A DNA stretch of 64,000 bases from Neostapfia colusana (taxonomy: Eukaryota > Streptophyta > Magnoliopsida > Poales > Poaceae): positions 13,941,084-14,005,083 of the forward strand of contig JASWHV010000016.1 in NCBI GenBank assembly GCA_030760725.1. Reading direction: 5' to 3'. This document shows, piece after piece, positions 24,300 through 34,460 of the stretch. The notes under the pieces are model-generated. The model did not search any database, had not been told where the DNA came from, and was given only the letters and a program-made list of their open reading frames with translations. Position numbers and translations under genes: made by a program. Position 1 is the first letter of the stretch. The number at the start of each line of letters is the position of its first letter.

Positions 24300-24304
24300 C
24301 AGAC
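24300..24304. repeat. Target-site duplication of family B (right copy, CAGAC)
   Basis: Exact repeat of 8862-8866 directly after the 3' LTR. Confidence 0.95.
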
Positions 24305-25040
24305 CCGCCACGTGGCTAGAAGAACGGTGCTGCCTGCCCCCGGGCGGTAGGCAGCGGGCGTAAAGGCGCCCCTCACCTTGCCCGTACAAGGTATTCAAGG
24401 CCCGCGTCTTGCCAAGACGCGGAGACGGGGAGCACGCGCCTGTCAGGTGCCATTGCGTCCAGTCGCATCACAGACTGGCGCACGGTGTCAGAACCTGACA
24501 GGTAATAAACGCCGCGACAAGACACCCCATGCCGCCTGCGCCATCATCAACCACTACGACTAGCGCACGGCATGGGCAGGGCGGCAAAAGGAAGACTCAG
24601 AATCCTTCGACCGGAGGCAACCACCGGCATAACTACAGATATGGTAGATAATAGACAATCTTCCCGGGACCACCTGTCGGGTCCCGGCTTCCCTTGTAAG
24701 CCGCCCGAGCCTTGGACTATAAAAGGCTCGGGTAGGCGTCGATAGCAAGGGTTCGCATTCTGCAACTCATACGCTAGCCATACACTCTCAAGCTGTAACT
24801 CACCCCCAAGCTCAGGCCCCCGGCCCTGAGCAGCAAGCAATACAGCGAGCTCCATAGCTCGCCGTGGACGTAAGGTTTTACGCTTAGGCGGCCTGAACCA
24901 CGTAAAACTTCCCGTGTCAAGCTCTCACTAACTCGTCCATCCGCGCAAGCTCTCCGCTAGGAACTAGCCCCTCCGAAAAAAGAACCTCCGCGGGCTGCCC
25001 AGTGCAGGCCCGGGGGAAGTGTCGATCGCACACTTCGACA
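24305..25040 (+). repeat. E0 3' LTR, second part
   Basis: Continues the LTR cut at 8866: the rest of U3, TATAAAA near 24718, and the R/U5 end CACTTCGACA at 25040. The U5 variant gtcgatcgcacac matches the E3 LTRs. The flank cctac (25041-25045) would be the E0 target duplication; its partner is outside the window. Confidence 0.92.
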
Positions 25041-25619
25041 CCTACACCAACAGGCGTCCTCAAGGTTTGTGGAGACCGTGCTGCCGCAGTGTTAGCCTTG
25101 GAAAAGCTTCAGGCGCTTACAGCGACTAGAGCGCCAACCCTCGGCAGCGCAGAACCAAACAAGCTCCACCCAAGTGCACGCCACCGTGCCTCTACCACAG
25201 CACCCCGCGTGCAACCCCTCGATGAGGATGACGTCCCCACAAGGCTCGTCCGAATCAGCGCCGATGCCACCCAGACCACCCGGGTAGCCGGGGGCCTGGA
25301 TAGCAAATAGGAAGGCGCGCTCGTTGCCCCCTCCGGCACAATGTCGATGTGCTGCATGACAGCCGTCGCCGAGGCCAGAGATCCCTAGGGAGGTGATTGA
25401 GCACTACTTAAAGGTCTTTCCCGACGTCCAGCCGTCCGACAAGATGAAGAGTCCGCCACTCCCGGCGCTTGGGAAACCGTGTTGTTATCCCGAAGGCCAG
25501 CGAGAAGCTCCGGAAGCGCATCCACTACACCAGCCTCAATAAGGCATGCCCTAAAGACCTATTTTCTCTCCCTATGATAGACCAAATAGTAGACTCGATG
25601 CCAGGCTGTGATATGCTGC
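25041..25619 (+). pseudogene. Older family A copy E-1: protease end and RT start
   Basis: Reads the C-terminal part of the protease region to GGLDSK and the conserved TAG at 25308-25310. The N-terminal RT region follows, with frameshifts, to the DSMPGCDML stretch, where the next LTR begins. The RT part has lost a stretch around the IERQNFIREEV region. The break, with the replacement word agagtccgccactcccggcgc, is shared with E3 (near 39900 on the minus strand). E0 appears inserted at the left end within an ATG CCT ACA codon run. The rest of this copy is not recognisable elsewhere in the window. Confidence 0.8.
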
Positions 25620-26714
25620 TGTCGGTACCTGAGATATGGGGTACCCCCGCGCATAGGGTAAAATGCCTATGGAACTCGCCCTTCTCCGCAGGGAGAGCTC
25701 CGAAGGCGCCACGCGTCCGGCGGGGCCGGACCTCCCTCTCCTCAGAGGAGAGCTCCGGGCCCGCCACGTGGCAAACAGAAGCCGGACCTCCCCCTCCGCG
25801 GGAGATAGGCCCGAAGGCGCCGCGTGTCCAGCGGGGCCGGACCTCCCTCTCCTCAGAGGAGAGCTCTGGGTCCGCCACGTGGCATACAGAGGCCGGACCT
25901 CCCCCTCCGCGGGGAGAGGTCCGGAGGCTCCACGTGCCCCGCGGGGCGGACCCTCCTCTTCTCTGAGAAGGGCTCCGGGCCCGCCGCGTGGCAGCAGAGC
26001 GACGCTGCCTGCCCCGAGCGATAGGCAGCGGGTGTAAATACGCTCCATACCTTGCCTGTACAAGGTATTCAAGGCCCGCGTCTTCCCAAGACGCGGAGAC
26101 GCGGAGCACGCTTCTGTCTGGTGCCGTTGCGCCCAGTCGCATCACAGACTGCCGCGCGGTGTCAGAAACTGTCAGCCAATAAACACCACGACAAGACATC
26201 CCATGCCGCCTGCGCCGTCATCAACCACTACGACTAGCATGCGGCATGGGCAGGGCGGCAAGATGAAGACTCAGAAGCCTTCGACCAGAGACAACTACCG
26301 GCATAACTGCAGATACGGTAGATAATAGACAATCTTCCCGGGACCACCTGTCGGGTCCCGGCTTCCCTTGTAAGCCACCCGAGTCTTGTACTATAAAAGG
26401 CTCGGGTAGGCGTCGATAGCAAGGGTTCGCACTTTGCAACTCATACGCTAGCCATACACTCTCAAGCTGTAACTCACCCCCAAGCTCAGGCCTCCGGCCC
26501 TGAGCAGCAAGCAATACAGCGAGCTCCATAGCTCGCCGTGGACGTAGGGTTTTACGCTCCGGCGGCCTGAACCACGTAAAACTCGCCGTGTCAAGCTCTT
26601 ACTAACTCGTCCATCTGCGCAAGCTCTCCGCTAGGGACTAGCCCCTCCAAAAAAAGAACCTCCGCGGGCTGCCCAGTGCAGGCCCGGGGGAAGTGTCGAT
26701 CCCACACTTCGACA
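25620..26714 (+). repeat. E2 5' LTR (family A)
   Basis: Begins TGTCGGTACC and ends CACACTTCGACA. The U3 repeat block with GCCACGTGGC and related G-box words covers about 25690-25990. TATAAAA lies at 26392-26398 in front of the gag-pol strand, confirming orientation. Confidence 0.93.
26392..26398 (+). promoter_or_regulatory. TATA box of E2 5' LTR
   Basis: TATAAAA followed by ggctcgggtagg; conserved in nearly all family A LTRs of the window and oriented toward gag-pol. Confidence 0.75.
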
Positions 26715-26716
26715 TT

Positions 26717-26734
26717 TGGCGCGCCAGGAAGGGG
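26717..26734 (+). promoter_or_regulatory. E2 primer-binding site
   Basis: TGGCGCGCCAGGAAGGGG two bases after the LTR; the same in E4 at 42915. Not the initiator-Met type used by family B; the tRNA is not assigned. Confidence 0.65.
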
Positions 26735-26771
26735 GCTTTTCCCCTAGCGCGACGAGTTCCCGCCGACGAAG

Positions 26772-29318
26772 ATGACCAAGCTTCCTTCAGCGGCAAACTC
26801 TCCCCCCTCGCCTCTGCGGCAGACCGCGACCAGGGGGGAGTACATGTCGACACACTCGGGACGGAGTGTGTCGGTACGAGCTGGGAGCCAGCAACCGGCT
26901 CTGGCAGCGCCGACCCCGGCAATGCAGGCTCCAACCAGCTTCAAGTCTCCAGTAGCGCTCAGCGTGCCCAGTGGGGGTGCGTTAGCTGCGGCGAGAGCGC
27001 TACTGTACAATCCGCCCGCTGGGGACGCGCCTCAGGCAGCGACCCGGCAGTGGATCCGAGAGGTAGACCGTCTCGTCGTCGCCGCCGCAAGCCCTCGACC
27101 TCGGCGGGGACGACGCTCTCGCCAATCGGTCGCGTCGCTGATGCGCGCACCATTGAATGGCGAGCAGACGGCAGACTCCAGCTCTACCAGCCCCCAGTCA
27201 CCAGATCTGAGGACAGAGCTGGAACAGTGTCACCTGGGTCAAGATGCCCGGGTATACCTCGAGCGGCGCCGAGAAAGGCGTCGCCACCAAGAGGCTGACG
27301 ACAGCCTGACGTCGGCCTCGACCCAGCCTGAATAGCAGACCGTCGCCACGTGATCCCTGCCCCAGGCCTGTGCCGTGCAGAATATGCCACAGTCGTATGT
27401 CCTGCATATGGCGCCCCCGGCCTATGGTGCAGGCTTGCCCATGCCGGGGCATGCAGTGCTCAGTGCGAACCAAGCGTTCGCGGCACCAGAACCTGCGGCG
27501 ACAGAAGCAGGGTGTGCGGCCCTCGCGCCCCACCTTCACTTCGTGAAATGGCCGCGCAAGTTTCGGCCGCTCCTGCCCGAGAAGTATGACGGCAGCATCA
27601 ACCCGGCGGAATTCCTCCAGATCTACTCCACCGCCGTGCTTGCCGCAGGAGGGAATGAAGCCGTCATGGCCAATTACTTCCCTGTCGCCTTGACTGGCCC
27701 AGCTCGGTCTTGGCTCATGAACCTCCCCCAGGGTTCCGTAACTTCCTGGGGAGAGCTTTGCCGACAGTTCATAGCCAACTTCGGCAGTTCCTACACCCGG
27801 CCTGGCACGGAGCTCGACCTCCACGCCATCCAACAACAACTTGGGGAGTCGCTGCGCTCTTTCATCCAGCGGTTCTCCCAGGTGTGGAACACCATCCCAC
27901 ACATTCAAAATGCTTCTGTGGTGGTGGCGTTCCGACAAGGTGTCCGAGACAAGAAGATGCTTGAGAAACTCGCGACCAGGGAGGTCCGCGATGCCTCTGA
28001 GCTCTTCATCTTGGCGGACAAGTGCGCCAGAGCAGCCGAGGGACGGAACTGGCACTCACAGCCATCCTCCGAGTCAGGAGGGCTGCCCGGATCTGGTCCT
28101 ACTCCCGATGGAGGTAGCAGGAAGACCAAGAGCCAGGGCAGAAGCAAGATAAGACCGCCGGCCGTGACCCAAGTCGTCACTGCGGCGGCATTCAGTGGGG
28201 CTCGAGGGCCGCGCCCTGACAAGAGGCAGCGAAAGTCACCGACCCCGGAAGATAGCCAGGACAACCTGTGCCCCGTGCACGGCAGCTGTCGCCACACTAC
28301 TGCCGAGTGCCGGGAGATCCGAAGGCTCGCAGAGCGCTTCCGCAAGGGGAAGCGGCAGCGGGCTGATGCCCTGCCCTTCCGTCCAAAGGAGGATGAGCAG
28401 GGGGTGGATGTTCCAGACAACATCGACCACCCAGAGGAGATCCAGGAGTCTCAGCGTGTCGTGAAGGCGGCATGCAATCGTGAGGACTCCGGCTCCAGCG
28501 ACGACGAGTGTCGGAAGAAGCTCTATGTCATATACGGCGGGTCCGCTGACCCCTCGTCCCGAAGCGCAGTCAAGACTCTGCGCCGAGCGGTAGCGTCGGT
28601 GGCGCCACTCCCGAGTGCTGCACCGCACCTTAAGTGGATGGGGACCCCCATCAGCTTTGACGCCACCGACTGCCCCAGGAACATGGCTGGGTCCGGCCAA
28701 CTACCGCTCCTGGTGGCCCCTACCATCGCCAACGTGAGAATGTACCACGTTTTGGTAGATGGAGGGGCTGGGCTGAACCTCATCAGCCGTGCAGCTTTCC
28801 AGAAGCTGCTGGTCCCGATGGCCAAGCTCACCCCGTCGAGCCCGTTCTCAGGGGTAGGGCCGGGACAGGTTATCTCCTACGGCAACATTAGTCTCCCGGT
28901 GACCTTTGGGGCTCCAGACAGCTATCGAACAGAGTACATTCTGTTCGACGTAGCGGAGATAGACCTCCCCTTCAACGCCATAATCGGCAGGCCAGCCCTG
29001 TACCGGTTCATGGCTGTAGCCCACTACGGCTACCTCGTCCTGAAGATGCCAACACCGACGGGCGTTCTCAGGATTCGTGGGGACCGCACTACTGCAGTGT
29101 CGGCCCTAGAGAAGCTCCAAGCACTCGCAACAGCTGGGGCATCAGCCCCCGGCAATACGGCGCCGGACCAGCTCCGCCCGAGCGCATGTCACCATGCTTC
29201 CACCACAGCACCCCGGGTGCAACCTCTCGACGAGGGCGGCGTCCCCTTAAAGGTCGTCCAAGTTGGCGCCGAAGCTACCCAGACCACCCGGGTAGCCGGG
29301 GGCCTGGATAGCAAATAG
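26772..29318 (+). pseudogene. E2 gag-protease, two early nonsense codons, terminal conserved UAG
   Basis: One frame of 849 codons from the ATG 57 bases after the LTR. Stops at 27333-27335 (TAG) and 27351-27353 (TGA) fall between the N-terminal region and the capsid domain. Capsid-type gag (FRPLLPEKYDG to LADKCARAAEG) spans about residues 260-420. A CPVHGSCRHTTAEC zinc-knuckle-like segment lies near residue 500. The protease active site LVDGGAG has its Asp at residue 663. Linkers are rich in Arg, Ser and Asp. The frame ends GGLDSK-TAG at 29316-29318 and pol continues in the same frame without a shift. It supplies Gag and the aspartic protease of the family. Confidence 0.9.
29316..29318 (+). 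promoter_or_regulatory. Conserved UAG between protease and RT (E2)
   Basis: AGC AAA TAG GAA GGC at the gag-protease/pol border, with pol open in the same frame on the far side. The same codon sits at the same place in E1 (2822-2824), E-1 (25308-25310) and E3 (40057-40059). A random nonsense change would not be shared like this. Candidate mechanisms are readthrough or removal by splicing (Ogre, a legume Tat relative, splices in this region). Confidence 0.65.
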
Positions 29319-32300
29319 GAAGGCGCGCTCGTCACCTTCCTCCGGCACAACGTTGACGTGTTTGCATGGCAGCCGTCGCAGATGCCGGGGATCCCCAGGA
29401 AGGTGATCGAGTACCACTTGAAAGTCTTCCCCGACGCCCGGCCAGTTCAACAGAAGCCCCGCAAGCAGTCCATCGAGCGGCAAAACTTCATCCGTGAAGA
29501 AGTCAAGAAACAGCTGGACGCTGGCTTCATACGGGAGGTCCACCACCCACGATGGTTGGCGAACCCCGTCATTGTCCCGAAGGCCGGCTGGAAGCTCCGG
29601 ATGTGCATCGACTACACCAGTCTCAATAAGGCATGTCCTAAAGATCCATTCCCTCTCCCTATAATAGATCAAATAGTAGACTCAACGTCAGGCTGTGATA
29701 TGCTGTGCTTCCTAGACGCCTACTCGGGTTTCCATCAGATCCCCATGTCTAGAGAAGACGAGGAGCACACCTCCTTCATCACAGTAGACGGCCTTTATTG
29801 CTATGTGTCTATGCCTTACGGCCTAAAGAATGCACTCTCCACCTTTGTGCGGACGATGCACAAAACCTTTGGGGAGTTAATAAGAGACCTGGTTGAGGTG
29901 TACGTCGATGACATAGTTGTCAAGTTCAAGCAGGGGTCATCCCTACTAGATAACCTAGCTTTAGTCTTTGACAAGTTGCGCTCTACGCGCACCAAGCTGA
30001 ACCCAGATAAATGTGTGTTCGGCGTGTCCTCTGGGAAGCTCTTAGGGTTCCTGGTCTCCCACCGAGGGATTGAGGCCAACCCAGAGAAGATCAAGGCCAT
30101 CGACTTGATGCGGCCCCCTGCCCGCGTCAAGGATGTCCAGAAACTCACGGGATGTCTAGCCGCGCTGAGTCGGTTTATACCGAGGCTAGCAGAGCGGGCA
30201 CTCCCTTTATTTAAGCTCCTGCGCGAGTCACGCCCCTTTGCCTGGACTAACGAAGCAGAAGAGGCTTTCCAGGAGTTGAAGCGACTCCTGACGACCCTGC
30301 CTATCATGGTAGCCCCTGAACCCGGAGAGCACCTGCTGCTCTACATCGCAGCGACAACTGAAGTGGTGAGTATGGTCCTCATCGCAGAGCGGCCAGACCT
30401 CTCGCCCTCGCAACCTGCTCCGGTAGCAGAAGTCAAACACCAGGGGGGCCCGCAGGGCCAAGACGGTCTCCTGGACCCCCTGGAGGTCCAAGACGACCAC
30501 CCGGAGGCCCAGGACGGCCTCCCGGACCCCGAAGATAAATCTCCAGGGTCCAATTGGGATCTCCCGGAGGTCCCTCAAGACCCCCCGGAGCTCCCGGATG
30601 ATCAAGAAAGCTTAAGGGCCTCCGGGTCCCAGCTCCCGGAGGCCCCCGTGGGTCCACCCACCTCCGGCGGGCCGGGGCCAATGGACGAGGAGCTCCCAAG
30701 CCTAAGAGAGAGGGTCCGAACCATACAGAGGCCTGTCTACTACATCAGTGAGGTACTTCATGAGGCCAAGACAAGGTACCTAGAAGTTCACAAGCTGCTG
30801 TATGCGGTGCTCGTGGCCTCCAGGAAGCTCCGCCACTACTTCCAGGCCCACCAGGTCTCGGTGGTCACCTCGTATCCGCTGAAGACGATTCTTCACAGCC
30901 CCCATGCGACTGGCAACGTTGCCAAATGGGCGGCGGAACTGGCGGAGTTTGAGCTGGACTTCCTCCCACGTCATGCAGTCAAGAGCCAAGCACTGGCTGA
31001 CTTTGTGGCAGAGTGGACACCAACGAAGACTGACCCAGGGGGCCATGAAGGCGGTGAGCCAGAGCCCAAAGCTCCGGTCTTCACCGAACCCCACTGGACA
31101 CACTTCTTCGACGGCTCCTCACGAAAGCAGGGGGCCGGTGCCGGCGTACTGCTCCTCATGCCATCGGGGGAGCAGTTTGGGTATATGGTGCATCTCAATT
31201 TCAAGGCAACCAACAACATGGCGGAGTATGAAGCACTCATCTTTGGCCTGCAGACAGCCCTGTCTTTAGGCGCTCGCCAGCTGTTGGCACAGGGCGACTC
31301 CCAGCTGGTCATCAAGCAAGTCAAGGGCGAATGCTCCTGCAATGACCCACAGCTAGCTGCGTATCTGCTTCACGTGCAGATGTTGGAGAAAGAATTCCTC
31401 GCCTTGGACCTGCACCACGTACCGCGCGCTGGTAATGCCGCAGCCGACAACCTTTCAACGAAGGCTTCCACCGGAGCCCCTGCGCCCGAAGGAGTTTTCG
31501 AGAGGACGTTGCTGCGGCCCACAGCCCGCCCCGCCGAGCCGGGCGAAGGGGGCTTGCCCCACACCTCGAAGCTGGCGGTCCCGGCGGCCCTACAGCCATG
31601 GATGCCGCCAAGGATCGTAAGTGTCACTGGGGACTCCTTGCAACCCAGCGCTCAAGATCCAGACGCTCAATTCAGACCCGATGCATGGATCACGGAGATC
31701 CGGGACTACTTGAAAGACAACATCCTCCCTGATGAATGTGTAACCGCTGAACGGATTGTGCGTATGGCTAAGAGGTACGCGCTGGTAGAGGGGGATCTCT
31801 ACCGGCGTGGCGCCAACCACATCCTATTGCGGTGCATAACCCAGGGGGAAGGCTGCGACTTGCTCGCTGAGATCCATGGAGGCAAATGTGGAAGTCATTC
31901 TTCCTCACGCACGCTTGTCGGTAAAGCCTTCCGGCATGGCTTCTACTGGCCGACAGCACTCCAGGATGCCGTCAAGCTGGTCGAGAGCTGCAAGGCGTGC
32001 CAGTTCCACGCCAAGCAGATCCATACACCGGCTCAGGCGGTACAGATGATCCCGCCCTCATGGCCGTTTGCCGTATGGGGGCTGGACATCCTGGGACCAT
32101 TCCCCAGAACCGTCGGGGGATTCCGGTACCTCTATGTCGCTATCGACAAGTTCACCAAGTGGCCGGAAGCTACACCAGTTGTCACCATCAACAAACAATC
32201 CGCAGTAAAATTCATCAAGTCTATTGTCTGCCGGTTCGGGGTCCCAAACAGGATCATCACTGACAACGGGACCCAGTTCACCAGCGCAGCATTCCAAGAC

Positions 32301-32870
32301 TACTGCGAGGACCTTGGCATTCAGATATGCTATGCCTCTGTCGCCCACCCGAGGAGGAATGGGCAAGTTGAGAGGGCCAACGCGGAGATTCTCCGGGGCC
32401 TTAAGACTCGCACCTTCGCCAACCTGAAGAAACATGGTGCCAATTGGGTAGATGAGCTTCCGAGCACACTATGGGCTAACCGGACATCCCAGAGCCGGGC
32501 CACCGGGGAGACACCCTTCTTCATGGTGTACGGGGCTGAAGCTGTACTTCCCCCAGAAATCACCATGAAGTCTCACCGTGTCCGGGCTTACGACGAAGCC
32601 ACGCAGGACAACCTCCGGCGTGGAGAAATCGACCTCGTCGACAAGGTCCGATTACATGCGGCACTCCGTAACGCGCGGTACAGACAAGCGCTTCGGCGCT
32701 ACCACCAGAGGTCTGTGCGTGCCCGGGAGCTGCAGGAAGGTGACCTGGTGTTGCGACGTATACTTTCTCGCGAAGGGGCCCACAAACTCTCCCTTAGTTG
32801 GGAAGGCCCCTTCCGAGTCGTGAAAGTATGCCGCCCCGGGTGTGTGCGCCTTTCCACCGAGGATGGGGAC
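29319..32870 (+). pseudogene. E2 pol: RT, RNase H, archaeal-type RNase H, integrase; cut near its end
   Basis: The frame is open for 1184 codons. RT occupies about 29450-30000 with catalytic YVDD at 29901-29912. The first RNase H (about 30300-30890) lacks the usual catalytic Asp (it reads YIAATTEV) and is split by a Pro/Asp/Glu-rich linker at 30440-30690. The second RNase H has FFDG with Asp at 31110, AEYEA near 31219 and GDSQ near 31297, typical of Tat elements. Integrase follows: His/Cys zinc-binding region about 31815-32010, catalytic WGLD near 32083, ITDNG with Asp at 32262, and Glu at 32370 (35-residue spacing). A 16.75-kb insertion after 32870 separates the last 17 codons (49626-49676). 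Apart from the insertion this is the best preserved pol of family A here. Confidence 0.9.
32866..32870. repeat. Target-site duplication GGGAC, left of the E3/E4 insertion
   Basis: GGGAC directly precedes the inverted LTR at 32871 and recurs at 49621-49625. Removing 32871-49625 restores the pol sequence seen uninterrupted in E4 at 46366-46390. Confidence 0.9.
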
Positions 32871-33969
32871 TGTCGAAGTGTGCGATCGACACTTCCCCCG
32901 GGCCTGCACTGGGCAGCCCGTGGAGGTTCTTTTTTCGGAGAGGCTAGTTCCTAGCGGAGAGCTTGCGCGGATGGACGAGTTAGTGAGAGCTTGACACGGG
33001 AAGTTTTACGTGGTTCAGGCCGCCGGAGCGTAAAACCCTACGTCCACGGCGAGCTATGGAGCTCGCTGTATTGCTTGCTGCTCAGGGCCGGGGGCCTGAG
33101 CTTGGGGGTGAGTTACAGCTTGAGAGTGTGTGGCTAGCGTATGAGTTGCAGAATGCGAACCCCTGCTATCGACGCCTACCCGAGCCTTTTATAGTCCAAG
33201 GCTCGGGCGGCTTACAAGGGAAGCCGGGACCCAACAGGTGGTCCCGGGAAGATTGTCTATTATCTACCGTATCTGTAGTTACGCCGGTGGTTGCCTCTGG
33301 TCGAAGGCTTCTGAGTCTTCATTTTGCCGCCCTGCCCATGCCGCGCACTAGTCATAGTGGTTGATGACGGCGCAGGCGGCATGGGATGTCTTGTCGCGGC
33401 GTTTATTACCTGGCAGGTTCTGACACCGCGTGCCAGTCTGTGATGCGACTGGACGCAACGACACCTGACAGGCGCGTGCTCCGCGTTTCCGCGTCTTGGG
33501 AAGACGCGGGCCTTGAATACCTTGTACGGGCAAGGTGAGGAGCGCTTTTACGCCAGTTTCCTACCGCTCGGGGGCAGGCAGCACCGTTCTTCTAGCCACG
33601 TGGCGGGTCCGGAGCTCTTCTCTGAGGAGAGGGAGGTCCGGCCCCGCTGGACGCGTGGCGCCTTCGGACCTCTCTCCTGCGGAGGGGGAGGTCCGGCTTC
33701 TGCACGCCACATGGCGGGCCCGGAGCTCACCTCTGAGGAGAGGGAGGTCCGGCCCCGCTGGACGCGTGGCGTCTTCGGACCTCTCTCCCACGGAGGGGGA
33801 GGTCCGGCTTCTGTATGCCACGTGGCGGGCCCGGAGCTCTCCTCTGAGGAGAGGGAGGTCCGGCCCCGCCAGACGCGTGGCGCCTTCGGAGCTCTCCCTG
33901 CGGAGAAGGGCGAGCACCTTAGGCATTTTACCCTGTGTGCGGGGGTACCCCATATCTCAGGTACCGACA
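32871..33969 (-). repeat. E3 3' LTR (family A)
   Basis: Minus-strand LTR, U5 end TGTCGAAGTG at the left and U3 start GGTACCGACA at the right, followed on the plus strand by the gtggccccc block that precedes all family A 3' LTRs. Length 1099 bp. Confidence 0.93.
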
Positions 33970-34460
33970 GTGGCCCCCAGGCCCATCTCGGGGGAGATAG
34001 CGAGCCCGAGGTGGGACCTCCATCTCTTCCGATCCGTGCACTTTCTCTAAGTCCTGACTTGACCGCTGCCGGAGCACGAACGGACGCGGGGTCGTGAGAG
34101 CGTGCGCCCACTTGATGATTGCTTTTACTGCGGTGGTTCCCAAGGCTGCCACTTTCGCACGTTGCGGCGCTTTCTTCGGGAACCGCCGAAGGGCTTTGCC
34201 GGCTCATCTTCTCAGGAGACTGACTCCTTGACCCCACCGCTTTAGTTAAGCGGCTTGGGCCCAGCTTTCATTGGCGCCGAGTCTCGGAGCCGGCGAGGTC
34301 GCCGATGCGATGTTTCCGGAGGTTTTCGAATTACCTCGAACCATCCCTGGAAAGTTTTAAAAGGTGATCTCACCCGCATCGCGGCTTCCCTTCGCATTGC
34401 GCTCGTACTTCCCTTGAACTCTTGCGCCCCGGCTCTCCTGCCCTTGCGCCTTCTTTCGCT
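33970..34460 (+). promoter_or_regulatory. E3 3' region / leader of the antisense ORF
   Basis: Non-coding. On the plus strand a TTTTAAAA box near 34354 stands about 105 bases before the aORF ATG. At the same place E5 has TTTAAA near 56869, while E4 and E2 have TTATAAGG on the minus strand near 48098-48105 and 52461-52468. This is a plausible antisense promoter. Confidence 0.4.

Noticed and set aside
25663..26037. Arg/Pro-rich frames across the U3 repeat block in many LTRs.
   Set aside because: Translation of tandem repeats on both strands; no start context, no conservation beyond the DNA repeat.
26178..26183. AATAAA in family A LTRs as the poly(A) signal.
   Set aside because: It lies upstream of the TATA box, so by itself it cannot define the 3' end of R; not annotated.
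27198..28055. A 285-codon minus-strand frame (also 4085-4654 plus) opposite gag.
   Set aside because: Shadow of the gag capsid frame in GC-rich sequence; it mirrors gag exactly and shows no independent features.
33056..33364. A 102-codon frame starting MELAVLLAAQ that recurs in nearly every family A LTR (also 5610, 24855 minus, 26529 minus, 42143).
   Set aside because: It lies across the TATA and R/U5 part of the LTR on the antisense strand. Its recurrence is explained by LTR copy number, and the frame ends vary between copies.
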